A DNA stretch of 64,000 bases from JAEUJM01 sp044221555 (GCA_044221555.1 JBGAOY010000013.1:62001-126000); one strand, 5' to 3'; counted from the stretch's first letter, positions 24,998 to 33,765 are shown. The notes: generated from the letters alone by a model not told the origin. Program-made: numbers and translations.

Positions 24998-26089
24998 TTG
25001 CAGCTGCGCCGGCTGTGGCTGACGGACTTCCGTAGCTACGAGGTCGCCGAGGTCGCCTTCGCCCCAGGGCTCACCGCCGTCGTGGGCGACAACGGCCAGG
25101 GCAAGAGCAACCTGCTCGAGGCGGTGGCCTACCTGGCCACGCTGTCGTCGTTCCGCGGCGCCCCCACCGATGCCCTGGTCCGCGAGGGGGCCACGTCTGC
25201 GGTGGTGCGCGCCGAGATCACCCGTGACGACCGCGAGCTGCTGGTCGAGGCCGAGATCGTGCCCGGTGGGCGGTCGCGCGTGCAGGTGAACCGCCAACGG
25301 GTGAGTCGTAACCGCGACCTGCTGGGAGCGCTGCGGGTCTCGGTGTTCGCACCGGACGACCTGGCCCTGGTGAAGGCCGGGCCCGCCGGTCGCCGCCGCT
25401 TCCTCGACGACGCCCTCGTGGCGCTCTCGCCGAAGAACGACGAGCTCCGGGCCGAGGTGGACCGGGTGCTCCGGCAGCGGAACGCGCTGTTGAAGCAGGC
25501 GGGCGGGCGCCTGAGCCCCGAGGTGGCCCTGACCCTCGACGTGTGGGACGACAAGCTGGCGTCGGCCGGCACCCGGCTGGGCGAGCGCCGCGTGGCCCTG
25601 CTGGCCGACCTCGCCCCGTACCTGCGCGCCGCCTACGCCGACCTGGCCGGCGCCCCGGTGGACGTGGGTGCGTCGTACGAGTCGGCATGGTGGGGGAGCG
25701 AGACCGGCCTGGCCGGTGCGCTGGCCGCCGCCCGCGACGAGGAACTGCGCCGACGGCTCACGCTGGTGGGGCCCCACCGCGACGAGGTGGCCTTCGCGAT
25801 CGGTGGCCTGCCCGCCCGCACCCACGCGTCGCAGGGCGAGCAGCGCTCCCTCGCCCTGGCTCTGCGCCTGGCCGCGCACCGGCTGGTGTCCGACGCCACC
25901 GGCACCCCGCCGGTCCTGCTGCTAGACGACGTGTTCAGCGAACTCGACCCCGCCCGCTGCGACGCCCTCGTCACGCACCTGGTGGGCAGCGGCGCGCAGA
26001 CCATCGTCACCACCGCCGGCGTCCTGCCGCCGGCGGCGCACCCCGAGGCGGTCGTGCGGGTGGCCGGCGGCACCTTCTCCACGCAGTAG
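24998..26089 (+). CDS. recF: DNA replication and repair protein RecF
   Basis: 363-residue SMC-like ATPase. Walker A is VVGDNGQGKSNLLEA, preceded by the LRRLWLTDFRSY start. The signature and Walker B regions are THASQGEQRSLALALRLA and PPVLLLDDVFSELDPARC. TTG at 24998 starts the protein 16 bases after dnaN with no strong ribosome-binding site. It loads RecA at gaps and sits in the conserved dnaA-dnaN-recF order. No DUF721 gene or gyrB follows, unlike many actinobacteria. Confidence 0.96.
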   Translation: MQLRRLWLTDFRSYEVAEVAFAPGLTAVVGDNGQGKSNLLEAVAYLATLSSFRGAPTDALVREGATSAVVRAEITRDDRELLVEAEIVPGGRSRVQVNRQRVSRNRDLLGALRVSVFAPDDLALVKAGPAGRRRFLDDALVALSPKNDELRAEVDRVLRQRNALLKQAGGRLSPEVALTLDVWDDKLASAGTRLGERRVALLADLAPYLRAAYADLAGAPVDVGASYESAWWGSETGLAGALAAARDEELRRRLTLVGPHRDEVAFAIGGLPARTHASQGEQRSLALALRLAAHRLVSDATGTPPVLLLDDVFSELDPARCDALVTHLVGSGAQTIVTTAGVLPPAAHPEAVVRVAGGTFSTQ

Positions 26090-26217
26090 GGCACGTACGC
26101 GTCCGTCGCGCGGGTGGCAGCCCCGCGACCGGACGTCGCGGCCCGCGGGGCAGGCCGTCGCGGGCCTGTGTCATGGAGATGACGGACACCGGACAGCGGC
26201 GGGCGGACGGTGGGGCC

Positions 26218-26685
26218 ATGACCACCATCGACTCCCGGATCGACGCCCGGCACCTCACCCGACGCGAGGAGACCGTGCTGGTGCTCGTCGGCCGGGGGCT
26301 CACCACCCGGGAGATCGCGGAGCGGTTGGGACGGAGCCCGGCCACCGTCGACTCCCACATCGACTCGGCCATGGCCCGCTTGGCGGCTCGGACCCGGGCC
26401 CAGGCGGCACTGATGGTCGCCGACCCGGGTGCTCTCGGTTCGGATGCGCCCTTCGCCGGGATCGCCTGCGAGCACGAGCGCCGCCTCCTGCTGCTCCTCG
26501 CCGCCGGGTCGACCGTGGGGTCGGCGGCGTGGACCGTCGGTTGGAGCCGGCGCACCGCCGTCCGCCGGCTGTCCGCGTTGCGCCGGGCGTACCGGGCGTC
26601 GACGATCCCCCAGCTGCTGGTGGCCCTGGCGTCCGCCGCGTCCGCTCGTCCCGCGACCGCGGAAGGGGCAGATCCGTGCCCCTGA
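26218..26685 (+). CDS. LuxR-type helix-turn-helix protein
   Basis: 155-residue DNA-binding protein. The HTH is LTRREETVLVLVGRGLTTREIAERLGRSPATVDSHIDSAMARLAART (about 12-58), a GerE/LuxR C-terminal type domain, here at the N-terminus. A second HTH-like segment appears later (GSTVGSAAWTVGWSRRTAVRRLSALRRAYRAS). There is no receiver or ligand domain. ATG at 26218 has GGTGGGG just upstream; in-frame ATGs at 26173 and 26179 are alternatives that add about 15 residues. Target unknown. Confidence 0.65.
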   Translation: MTTIDSRIDARHLTRREETVLVLVGRGLTTREIAERLGRSPATVDSHIDSAMARLAARTRAQAALMVADPGALGSDAPFAGIACEHERRLLLLLAAGSTVGSAAWTVGWSRRTAVRRLSALRRAYRASTIPQLLVALASAASARPATAEGADPCP

Positions 26686-26789
26686 TCGACCGATCGGATC
26701 GGGCGGGCGCCGACGGCCCCGGCAACCGACCAGGGGCCGATCCGCTCGCGTCGAGGTGTTCGATCGCGTCGTCCACCGACGGGGCGGCG

Positions 26790-27090
26790 CCATCGCCGGC
26801 ACAGCCGAGGCGGTCTACGCCGACCAGTTGGCCCCGCCTTCCTGCTGGCCCGGGAGGCCAACGACGAGCGGGACAACGCCGCCAGCCGCTCGGCCCTGTT
26901 CACCACCCTCCAGCGCAACCGGTCGTTCTTCGGGTACACCCCGACCGACGGCGTCCCCACGGGCGCCACGCTGCGGGGTGACACCCAGGTGTACGGCACC
27001 CAGGGCGGGACGGTGGGGTTCTCCGACCTCGACTCCGGCCAGCCCGCCGCCGACACCCTGGTCATCGGGAGGGTCGCGGCGACGGTGCCC
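26790..27090 (+). pseudogene. Relic of a BTAD/WD40-type regulatory ATPase
   Basis: Short decayed piece of a large transducer (AfsR/BTAD-like protein with C-terminal beta-propeller). One frame gives TAEAVYADQLA (the R-A-x-A-x-x-L junction) up to about 26833. A second frame from 26836 continues AFLLAREANDERDNAASRSALFTTLQRNRSFFGY. This matches the family's conserved LLLAVEAxRLDDSPETRxALLxALQRxPRLLGY segment before the propeller, then GDTQVYGTQGGTVGFSDLDSG as a propeller blade. The rest is gone; no start or stop context remains. Confidence 0.6.
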
Positions 27091-27172
27091 ACCTCGGCCC
27101 GCTCGGCCCGCAGCCGGTCGAAGGCGCTCCGGGAGGTGACGTACGGCGCCCGTGGTCCGCGAGGATGGGGCG

Positions 27173-27541
27173 ATGGCCGGTGTCGCCCCCGACGACTGTC
27201 TCGCCGCGGTCCGCGCCCGCGCGCTGGCCTTGCCGGAGACGACCGAGACGATCACCTGGGGCCGGCCCACCTTCCGCGCCGGTCGGCGGCCCTTCGCCGT
27301 ATACCTGGAGGCCGAAGCGGAGCACGGTCCCGCGGTGGTCGTGCGCCCCGATGACGAGGAGCGCGACGCCCTGGTCGCGGACGAGCGGTTCTTCGTGCCG
27401 CCGTACTTCGGTGCGCACGGCGGCCTCGCCCTCGACCTCGCTGCTGCGCCGGTGGACTGGGACGAGGTGGGGGAGCTGCTCGACGCGTCGTACCGGCACG
27501 TGGCCATCCCGCGCATGCTGCGCGCCCTCGACGGCGCCTGA
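27173..27541 (+). CDS. MmcQ/YjbR family protein
   Basis: 122-residue protein of the YjbR/MmcQ fold (double-wing, DNA-binding-like). Family features are ALALPETTETITWGRPTFRAGRRPFAVY near the start, VVRPDDEERDALVADERFFVPPYFGAHGGLALDL in the middle and VGELLDASYRHVAIPRML at the end. ATG at 27173 follows GAGGATGGGG. Function in the cell is unknown. Confidence 0.85.
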   Translation: MAGVAPDDCLAAVRARALALPETTETITWGRPTFRAGRRPFAVYLEAEAEHGPAVVVRPDDEERDALVADERFFVPPYFGAHGGLALDLAAAPVDWDEVGELLDASYRHVAIPRMLRALDGA

Positions 27542-27559
27542 CAGTGACAATGGTGAGTG

Positions 27560-27649
27560 GGGGCCAGCGCACCGCCGGTCTGACTCAGCGCCTGACTGAC
27601 CTCGTGTCTTGAACGGGATTCGTCGGCCGGTAGGGCGCTGGCCCCTTTT
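27560..27649 (+). ncRNA. Long hairpin with T-run upstream of the IS110-type element
   Basis: GGGGCCAGCGC (27560-27570) pairs exactly with GCGCTGGCCCC (27635-27645), followed by TTTT. The 64-base loop can form further pairs (ACCG/CGGT next to the stem). It lies between the YjbR gene and the transposase, where it may be a terminator with a long loop, or part of an IS110 bridge RNA or other structured RNA. No direct evidence of transcription. Confidence 0.35.
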
Positions 27650-27675
27650 GCACCTGCTCGCGATCGACGTGACCT

Positions 27676-28916
27676 CATAGGAGCCTGCGCTACCAGGCGC
27701 CCATCACTGTCTTGTCCACCGGTTGCTGGCGCGTGCTGCCCACCCGTTCAGGACAACGAGAGGACAGCGATGACCATCGTCGCAGACACCCCCGCCCCCG
27801 TCGACGTGTTCGGCGTGACCCTTGGCGTCGACACCCACGCCGAGTTCCACGTCGCGGCGGTGATCGACCCACTCGGCCGTCACCTCGGCCACGCCACCTT
27901 CGTGACCGCGATCGCCGGGTTCAAGGCCCTGTTGGCGTGGGCCAACGACTTCGGACCGGTCATCCTCGCTGGCGTCGAGGGCACCGGCGCCTACGGCGCC
28001 GGCCTCGCCCGGTTCCTCACCGCCGAAGGCGTCACCGTCACGGAGGTGGACCGCCCGGACCGCAAGACCCGCCGCGACCAGGGCAAGTCCGACCCGATCG
28101 ACGCCTACGCCGCCGCGCGAGCCGCCGCGTCGGGGCGGGCGTCGGGGACCCCGAAGGCCCGCACCGGTGACGTGGAAGCGATCCGGGTGTTGCGCGTGGC
28201 CCGCACCGGCGCCGTCCGGGCCCGAGCGAAGGCGTTGACCCAGCTCAAGTCGCTGATCGTGACCGCCCCCGACGCCCTGCGAGCCCAGCTCACCGGACTC
28301 GACGGGCCCACGCTGGTGACGACGTGCGCTCGACTCCGCTCCGCCCGCGGTGCCGCCCCGACACCATCGCGGTTCGCGAAGCGGCCACCCCGACCGGGAC
28401 GACTGGTCGACCCCACCGCCGCGACGAAGCGATCGTTGGCGTCGATCGCGCAGCGAGTCCACCAGCTCGAGGCCGAGATCGCCGAACTCGACAACGACCT
28501 CGAGGCCCTCATCACCCCGCTGGCACCGACCCTGCTCGAACTCTTCGGCGTCGGCTTCGACGTCGCCGGCCAACTCCTCGTCACCGCCGGCGACAACCCC
28601 GAGCGCATCCACACCGAAGCCGCGTTCGCGCACCTCTGCGGCGTCGCCCCGATCCCCGCGAACTCAGGCAAGAACCAGAACAACTTCCGAATCAACCGCG
28701 GCGGCGACCGAGCCGCCAACGCCGCGCTCTACCGCATCGTCCTCTGTCGGCTCCGCTACGACGACCACACCCGCGCCTACGTCGACCGACGCACCAAGCA
28801 AGGCAAGTCCAAAAAGCACATCATCCGCTGCCTCAAGCGCTACATCGCCCGCGAGGTCTACGCCGCCATCCGAGCCGACCTCAACCCCAACATCACCCCT
28901 TGACATCCATAGGAGC
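27676..28916 (+). mobile_element. IS110-family insertion sequence
   Basis: The transposase gene is flanked by two copies of CATAGGAGC (27676-27684 and 28908-28916). They lie 86 bases before its start and five bases after its stop, which are the probable element ends. IS110 elements lack terminal inverted repeats and normally make no target duplication, which fits. The boundaries are inferred from this repeat only; the left end could extend further into 27542-27675 if the bridge RNA lies there. Confidence 0.6.
27770..28903 (+). CDS. IS110-family DEDD transposase
   Basis: 377 residues. The N-terminal RuvC-like DEDD domain has VTLGVDTHAEFHVAAV (D21), LAGVEGTGAYGAGLARFL (E70) and DRPDRKTRRDQGKSDPIDAYAAAR (D108/D111). 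The C-terminal Tnp_20 domain has FGVGFDVAGQLLVTAGDNPERIHTEAAFAHLCGVAPIPANSGKNQ, containing the catalytic-serine region, and ends with KRYIAREVYAAI. The frame is open throughout, so it may be functional. GC and codon use are like its neighbours, so it is not a recent arrival from a low-GC host. ATG at 27770 follows GAGAGG nine bases upstream. Confidence 0.93.
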   Translation: MTIVADTPAPVDVFGVTLGVDTHAEFHVAAVIDPLGRHLGHATFVTAIAGFKALLAWANDFGPVILAGVEGTGAYGAGLARFLTAEGVTVTEVDRPDRKTRRDQGKSDPIDAYAAARAAASGRASGTPKARTGDVEAIRVLRVARTGAVRARAKALTQLKSLIVTAPDALRAQLTGLDGPTLVTTCARLRSARGAAPTPSRFAKRPPRPGRLVDPTAATKRSLASIAQRVHQLEAEIAELDNDLEALITPLAPTLLELFGVGFDVAGQLLVTAGDNPERIHTEAAFAHLCGVAPIPANSGKNQNNFRINRGGDRAANAALYRIVLCRLRYDDHTRAYVDRRTKQGKSKKHIIRCLKRYIAREVYAAIRADLNPNITP

Positions 28917-28918
28917 AT

Positions 28919-28934
28919 CCCGCCGCACGGCGGG
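28919..28934. terminator. Hairpin between IS element and DNA ligase gene
   Basis: CCCGCCG / CGGCGGG with a CA loop, four bases beyond the ligase stop and just after the right copy of the IS-flanking repeat. Likely ends ligase transcription. Confidence 0.5.
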
Positions 28935-28938
28935 TCGA

Positions 28939-30042
28939 TCAGCCGGCGAAGACCTCGGACACCTGCACCGGCGGGGGCAGCTCGAGCTGGTCGAACGTGC
29001 ACGACTCGGGGTCGCGGTCGGGTCGCCAGCGCAGGAACTGGGTGACGCCGGGGCGGAAGCGGCCGTCGAGCACGCCGCCGTACTTCACCTCGGCCACCAG
29101 CTCGGCCCGGAGCGGGTGCCACGACAGGTCCTTGGCCGCGTTCCACCGGCTCATGCCGCCGGCCACCTTGCCGGCCTCGCCGGCCGAGGCCATGTGCTCG
29201 ACCCATTCCTGCCACGGGTGGCCGGTGCCGGCGTCGATCTCGTAGGGCGCCAGCTCGGCGACCAGCTCGCCCCGGCGCTTGGCGGTGAAGCTGGCCGCGA
29301 CCCCGACGTGGCGCAGCTCGCGCCCTCCCTCCGCGCCGTCCGCGCCGTCGGCCCACAGGCCGAGGAGCAGGGAGCCCACGCCGTCGCCGCTCTTGTGCGT
29401 GCGGTAGCCCGCCACCACGCAGTCCGCCGTGCGCTGGTGCTTCACCTTGAACTGCACCCGCTTGTCGCGCACGTACAGCCCGTCGGCGGGCTTGGCCATC
29501 ACCCCGTCGAGGCCGGCGCCCTCGAAGCGCTGGAACCAGTCCTCGGCCACGTCGCGGTCCTGGGTGGTGGGGGTGAGGTGGATCGGCGGCGTGGCGCCCG
29601 CCAGCGCCACCTCGAGCTGGGCGCGGCGGCGGGAGAAGGGCTGGCCCGTGAGATCGGTCGCGCCGAGCGCCAGCAGGTCGAACGCGACGAAGCTGGCAGG
29701 TGTCTCCGCGGCCAGGCGGTTGATGCGCGACTCGGCCGGGTGGATGCGCTGCTGGAGCTGGTCGAACTCGAGGCGGTCGGGGCCCACCAGCACGATCTCG
29801 CCGTCCACCACGCACTGCGGCGGCAGCTGGGCCAGCAGCGGCGGCAACAGCTCGGGGAAGTAGCGGGTGAGGGGACGCTCGTTGCGACTGCCCAACTCGA
29901 TCTGGTCGCCGTCGCGGAACACGATGCAGCGGAAACCGTCCCACTTGGGCTCGAACCAGAGCTCCCCCTCGGGGAGTTGATCGATGCCCGACACGGCCTT
30001 GGCCAGCATCGGCTTGACGGGAGGTGTGACGGGAAGGGCCAT
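28939..30042 (-). CDS. ligC: ATP-dependent DNA ligase (LigC type)
   Basis: 367-residue minimal ATP-dependent ligase. The nucleotidyltransferase motif I is FEPKWDGFRCIVFRDG with the adenylated lysine (K34 of KWDG). Motif III/IIIa (VVDGEIV; FVAFDLLAL), motif IV (EGAGLDGVMAKP) and motif V (QFKVKHQRTADCVVAGY) follow, and an OB-fold domain with HPLRAELVAEVKYGGV completes it. There are no polymerase or nuclease domains, so it is LigC- rather than LigD-like; its mycobacterial counterpart acts in base-excision repair. ATG at 30042 is chosen. The gene is convergent with the IS110 transposase. Confidence 0.93.
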   Translation of the reverse strand: MALPVTPPVKPMLAKAVSGIDQLPEGELWFEPKWDGFRCIVFRDGDQIELGSRNERPLTRYFPELLPPLLAQLPPQCVVDGEIVLVGPDRLEFDQLQQRIHPAESRINRLAAETPASFVAFDLLALGATDLTGQPFSRRRAQLEVALAGATPPIHLTPTTQDRDVAEDWFQRFEGAGLDGVMAKPADGLYVRDKRVQFKVKHQRTADCVVAGYRTHKSGDGVGSLLLGLWADGADGAEGGRELRHVGVAASFTAKRRGELVAELAPYEIDAGTGHPWQEWVEHMASAGEAGKVAGGMSRWNAAKDLSWHPLRAELVAEVKYGGVLDGRFRPGVTQFLRWRPDRDPESCTFDQLELPPPVQVSEVFAG

Positions 30043-30128
30043 GTCGCCCGCAGCGTAGGCGGGTGCCAGTGGGGCCAGCGGGGAAGCACCCTCGGGACAA
30101 TGGTTGGGGGCAGCGCGAGAGGGACGAG

Positions 30129-30134
30129 TAGCTT
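30129..30134 (+). promoter_or_regulatory. Putative -10 element for malic enzyme, leaderless
   Basis: TAGCTT with an eight-base spacer (TCGCTGCG) to the ATG at 30143; no Shine-Dalgarno sequence. Confidence 0.5.
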
Positions 30135-30142
30135 TCGCTGCG

Positions 30143-31549
30143 ATGGCCAACACACCCACCGCCGCGTACTCCGTCCGCATCCGGGTCCGTCTCGACAACG
30201 TCCCCGGCTCCCTGGGGCGCCTGGCGGTGGCCATCGGCGAGGTGGGCGGCAACATCGCCGGCATCGGGGGCTTCGAGGCGAAGGGCCCGATCCTCGACGA
30301 GAACATCAACGTCAACTGCCGCGACGAGGCCCACCAGGAAGAGGTGCGCCGCCACATCGACGGACTCGAGGGCGTCGAGGTGATCGAGTGCGTCGACCGC
30401 ACCTTCGAGCTGCACGAGGGCGGCAAGATCGAGGTGCTGCCACTGCTGCCGGTGGGCGACAACGACGACCTGTCGATGGCCTACACGCCGGGGGTGGCCC
30501 GGGTGTGCAACGAGATCGCCAAGGATCGCAGCAAGGCCCACGAGCTCACCATCAAGAAGAACACGGTGGCCATCGTCACCGACGGCACCGCGGTGCTGGG
30601 GCTCGGCAACATCGGCCCCGAGGCCGCCCTGCCGGTCATGGAGGGCAAGGCCCTGCTGTTCAAGGAGTTCGCCGGGGTCGACGCCTTCCCGGTGTGCCTC
30701 AACGTCACCGGCCCCGACCAGATCGTCGAGACGGTCGAGCGCATGGCCCCCGTGTTCGGGGGCATCAACCTGGAGGACATCGCCGCCCCGGCCTGCTTCG
30801 AGGTCGAGGAGCGGCTCCGGGCCAGCCTCGACATCCCCGTCTTCCACGACGACCAGCACGGCACCGCGGTGGTGGTGCTGGCTGCGCTCGAGAACGCGCT
30901 GAAGATCGTGGGCAAGAAGATGAGCGACCTGTCGGTGGTGATCGCGGGCGTGGGCGCCGCCGGCGTGGCCGTCACCACCATGCTCATGGAGGCCGGTGTG
31001 GCCGACGTGATCGGTGCCGACCGCCAGGGCCTCATCTACGCCGGCCGCGACAACCTCAACGTGGCCAAGGAGAAGTTCGCTCGTCTCACGAACCCCGACA
31101 AGCGCCAGGGCACGCTGCGTGACGCCATGGTGGGCGCGGATGTGTTCATCGGCGTGAGTGGCCCGGGGCTCATCGAGGCCGACGACCTCCGCACCATGGC
31201 GGACGGCCCCATCGTGTTCGCCCTGGCCAACCCCGAGCCCGAGATCCGTCCCGAGCAGTGCGCCGGCATCGCCTCGGTGATCGCCACCGGCCGCAGCGAC
31301 TTCCCCAACCAGATCAACAACGTGTTGGCCTTCCCCGGCATCTTCCGGGGTGCGCTCGACGCCGGCGCCACCACGGTCACCGAGAACATGAAGCTGGCCG
31401 CGGCCGACGCCATCGCCGCCGGCGTGCCCGCCGACGAGCTGTCGGCCACCAACATCGTGCCGTCGGTGTTCGACAAGCACGTGGTCGAGCTGGTGGCGGC
31501 GGCGGTGGCCGACGCCGCCCGCGCCGACGGCGTCATCCGCGCTCGTTGA
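30143..31549 (+). CDS. NAD(P)-dependent malic enzyme with N-terminal ACT domain
   Basis: 468 residues. Oxidatively decarboxylates malate to pyruvate and links the TCA cycle to anabolism. An ACT-type regulatory domain is at 8-85 (SVRIRVRLDNVPGSLGRLAVAIGEVGGNIAGI). The malic core follows: MAYTPGVARVCNEI, TDGTAVLGLGNIGPEAALPVMEGKA, FHDDQHGTAVVVLAALENALK and the NAD-binding GVGAAGVAVTTML. The small prokaryotic type with a fused ACT domain suggests allosteric control by an amino acid, which is inference. The stop overlaps the TTG start of the HAD gene. Confidence 0.93.
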   Translation: MANTPTAAYSVRIRVRLDNVPGSLGRLAVAIGEVGGNIAGIGGFEAKGPILDENINVNCRDEAHQEEVRRHIDGLEGVEVIECVDRTFELHEGGKIEVLPLLPVGDNDDLSMAYTPGVARVCNEIAKDRSKAHELTIKKNTVAIVTDGTAVLGLGNIGPEAALPVMEGKALLFKEFAGVDAFPVCLNVTGPDQIVETVERMAPVFGGINLEDIAAPACFEVEERLRASLDIPVFHDDQHGTAVVVLAALENALKIVGKKMSDLSVVIAGVGAAGVAVTTMLMEAGVADVIGADRQGLIYAGRDNLNVAKEKFARLTNPDKRQGTLRDAMVGADVFIGVSGPGLIEADDLRTMADGPIVFALANPEPEIRPEQCAGIASVIATGRSDFPNQINNVLAFPGIFRGALDAGATTVTENMKLAAADAIAAGVPADELSATNIVPSVFDKHVVELVAAAVADAARADGVIRAR

Positions 31550-32283
31550 ATCGCTCTGACCCGCCCCGATTCGATGCGGTGACGTTCGACTACTGGAACA
31601 CCTTGATGCGGATCCCCGCGAGCGGGCAGTGGGACCGCCGCATCGACTCGTTCACCGACGTGCTCGTCGCCGAGGGGCATGGGGTCACCCAGGCCGACAT
31701 CATCGAGGCCTTCGCGGCCATGCGGGAGCTGCACGAGCAGGCCTGGATCGACAACCGCCAGCACGGCGCCGCCGAGGCGGTGGAGGACGTGCTGCTCGCC
31801 GCCGGCGTCGAGGCGCAGCCCGAGGTGGTCGACCAACTGGTCGAGCTCACGGTCACCTACGGCACGTCCGAGGACGCCGTGCCCACCGACGGCATCGCCG
31901 ACGCGCTCGCGACCCTGAAGGATGCCGGCCTGCGCATCGGGATCGTCTGCGACGTGGGCATCACCGGGTCGCCCACGCTGCGCCGCCACCTCGAGCACCA
32001 CGGGCTGATCAGCTGGTTCGACCACTGGTCGTTCTCCGACGAGGTGGGCGTGTACAAGCCCCACGCCGAGATCTTCCAGCACGCCCTCGCGGGCCTGGGC
32101 GCCGAGCCGGGCCGCACCGCCCACATCGGCGACCTGCGGCGAACCGATGCCGGCGGTGCCCGGGCCATGGGCATGACCTCGGTGCGCTATCGGGGTGCCT
32201 ACGAGGACCCCGACACCCACCTGCCCGACGCCGACCACGTCATCGACCACCACGACGAGTTGGCGGCGCTGCTGCTGGGCTGA
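31546..32283 (+). CDS. HAD-superfamily hydrolase
   Basis: 245-residue haloacid-dehalogenase-type phosphatase. Motif I is AVTFDYWNTLM, motif III/IV the VGVYKPHAEIFQHAL lysine region and HIGDLRRTDAGGARAMGM. The second acid of motif I (DxD) is replaced by W in DYWNT, as in a subgroup of HAD proteins with FDxWNT. The TTG at 31546 overlaps the malic enzyme stop (TTGA), suggesting coupling; a GTG 11 codons later is an alternative. Substrate unknown. Confidence 0.82.
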   Translation: MNRSDPPRFDAVTFDYWNTLMRIPASGQWDRRIDSFTDVLVAEGHGVTQADIIEAFAAMRELHEQAWIDNRQHGAAEAVEDVLLAAGVEAQPEVVDQLVELTVTYGTSEDAVPTDGIADALATLKDAGLRIGIVCDVGITGSPTLRRHLEHHGLISWFDHWSFSDEVGVYKPHAEIFQHALAGLGAEPGRTAHIGDLRRTDAGGARAMGMTSVRYRGAYEDPDTHLPDADHVIDHHDELAALLLG

Positions 32284-32295
32284 CCCCTCGGGAAG

Positions 32296-33408
32296 TCAGC
32301 CGGTCGCGAGGAGATTGTCGCGGGTGAAGATGATGCCGTTCCAGAGGCGGGGGTCTTCGGTGGGGAACGACGCCATCACCAAGTTGCCGTCGACCTCGAT
32401 GTCGCCCTCGTCCAGGGTGTCCGACCAGGGTCGGCCGTTAACTGCGGACTCGCCGTCGGCGACGATGTCGGCGAGGAGCGCGGCGTTCTCCGTGGCGGTG
32501 GCCTCGTCGGGGTTGAGCAGCACGATCAGCAACCGGGCCTGGCCGTCGACCAGCGAGGCGCCGGTGGCGACCGCCTCATAGGGCGAGAGCTCGCCGCCCG
32601 GTGCCTCGGCGAATTGGTCGGCGTCGCCGATCAGCGCCGCGCTGTAGGCGCCGAGGCCGTCGAGGGCCTCGGCCAGTCGACCGATCTCCGGGTCGTCCGC
32701 CAGTGAGGGGGCGTCGCCCGAGTAGGTGTCCAGCGCCTGCTCCATCAGCGGTGTCGAGCGGGCCCAGAACGCCACCCCCGACCCGTCGTCCACGAACAGT
32801 CGCGCCGATTCGCCGATACGGCGCACCGTGCTGGCGTTCGTCACGGCGACGGCCTGATCCTCGCCCCAGGAGAAGTAGGTGTTCCCCTCGTACTCGACCG
32901 TCTCGAGCTCGCCTCTCCAGGTGGGGTCGGACTCGACCGCCGCGGTCACCGCGTCGCCGTCGAAGTCGCCGAAAAAGGTCTGGAGCTGCTCGGGCGGCAG
33001 GCCGGTGCTGACGTCGCCGGTCAGGTCCAACGGGGCGAAGCCGACCTCGGCCCGCCACTCGGCATCCTCGACCGGCGACGTGCGCACGAGCTCGGCGGGC
33101 GCCACCGCCACCGGTGCGTCGCCGATCCCTGAGAGCTCGGTGAAGTAGGTGCCGAGGGCCTGGTCGTCGCGGCCGTCCTCGGGCGCGGTCAACCCGGCGG
33201 CATCGGCGGCGGCGGCCAGGTCGTTCACCACCACGAAGTCGCTCGACCCGTCGGTGTCGGGCACCACCGCCAGCGCCGCCTCGATGCCCGCCGGCGCGCC
33301 GCCCGCGCCCCGCCCGCCGTCGTCCACACCGGAGCCGCACGCGATGGCCGGCGCGGTGATCGTGGTGAGCGCGATGACCGTCAGCGCCGCACGCGGGACC
33401 CGTCGCAT
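32296..33408 (-). CDS. Putative secreted lipoprotein, unknown function
   Basis: 370 residues. An N-terminal basic, hydrophobic signal (RRVPRAALTVIALTTITAPAIAC) ends in a lipobox-like cysteine (C24), then a Gly/Asp-rich linker. The rest is acidic and shows no domain I recognise. It has a repetitive ALDTYSGDAPSLADDPEIGRLAEALDGLGAYSAAL segment reminiscent of periplasmic sensor or binding domains. It is convergent with the HAD gene (12 bases between stops). Confidence 0.7.
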   Translation of the reverse strand: MRRVPRAALTVIALTTITAPAIACGSGVDDGGRGAGGAPAGIEAALAVVPDTDGSSDFVVVNDLAAAADAAGLTAPEDGRDDQALGTYFTELSGIGDAPVAVAPAELVRTSPVEDAEWRAEVGFAPLDLTGDVSTGLPPEQLQTFFGDFDGDAVTAAVESDPTWRGELETVEYEGNTYFSWGEDQAVAVTNASTVRRIGESARLFVDDGSGVAFWARSTPLMEQALDTYSGDAPSLADDPEIGRLAEALDGLGAYSAALIGDADQFAEAPGGELSPYEAVATGASLVDGQARLLIVLLNPDEATATENAALLADIVADGESAVNGRPWSDTLDEGDIEVDGNLVMASFPTEDPRLWNGIIFTRDNLLATG

Positions 33409-33462
33409 GGGTTCAGCGTAGGTCTGCCCCTGCTGGGGGTGGACCGATGCTGGGGGATGGAG

Positions 33463-33538
33463 TGGTGGTCGGGACCGGCGTCGATCCGGTGACCTCGCGC
33501 TTTTCAGGCGCGCGCTCTGCCAACTGAGCTACCCGACC
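33463..33538 (-). tRNA. tRNA-Phe (GAA)
   Basis: Minus-strand cloverleaf: acceptor GGTCGGG/CCCGACC, D-arm GCTCAGTTGG, anticodon loop CTGAAAA (anticodon GAA) on a GCGCG stem, and T-arm ACCGG-ATCGACG-CCGGT with ATCGACG in place of the usual TTCGAAT-type loop. The 3' CCA is encoded (33463-33465). Confidence 0.93.
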
Positions 33539-33599
33539 GTGAAGTTGTTCCTGCGTGTGCTGCGGGGTGCTGCGGTGCTGTCTCCTGCGTGCTGCTGGG

Positions 33600-33674
33600 C
33601 GGTCCCGACGGGATTTGAACCCGCGACCTCCGCCTTGACAGGGCGGCGTGCACTCCAAACTGCACCACGGGACC
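33600..33674 (-). tRNA. tRNA-Asp (GTC)
   Basis: Minus-strand cloverleaf: acceptor GGTCCCG/CGGGACC with discriminator G, anticodon loop CTGTCAA (anticodon GTC), T-arm CGCGGGTTCAAATCCCG. The bases after the discriminator are CCCA, so the CCA end is not encoded exactly. It lies 61 bases from tRNA-Phe on the same strand. Confidence 0.93.
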
Positions 33675-33765
33675 GTGAAGCGAGCCGGGCAGCGGGTGAG
33701 CCCCCGCCGACCGGACGGTTGAGCGTACCCGCGTGGTGGCCCCGTCCGGAAAATTGTTCGACCGG

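Noticed and set aside
28324..28460. Possible double frameshift in the middle of the IS110 transposase
   Set aside because: The segment is unusual compared with typical family members, but the frame stays open and both catalytic domains are intact, so no pseudogene call is justified.
28664..31480. Minus-strand open frame spanning the ligase and malic enzyme region
   Set aside because: Shadow frame of the ligase and malic enzyme genes, which have clear family motifs in other frames.
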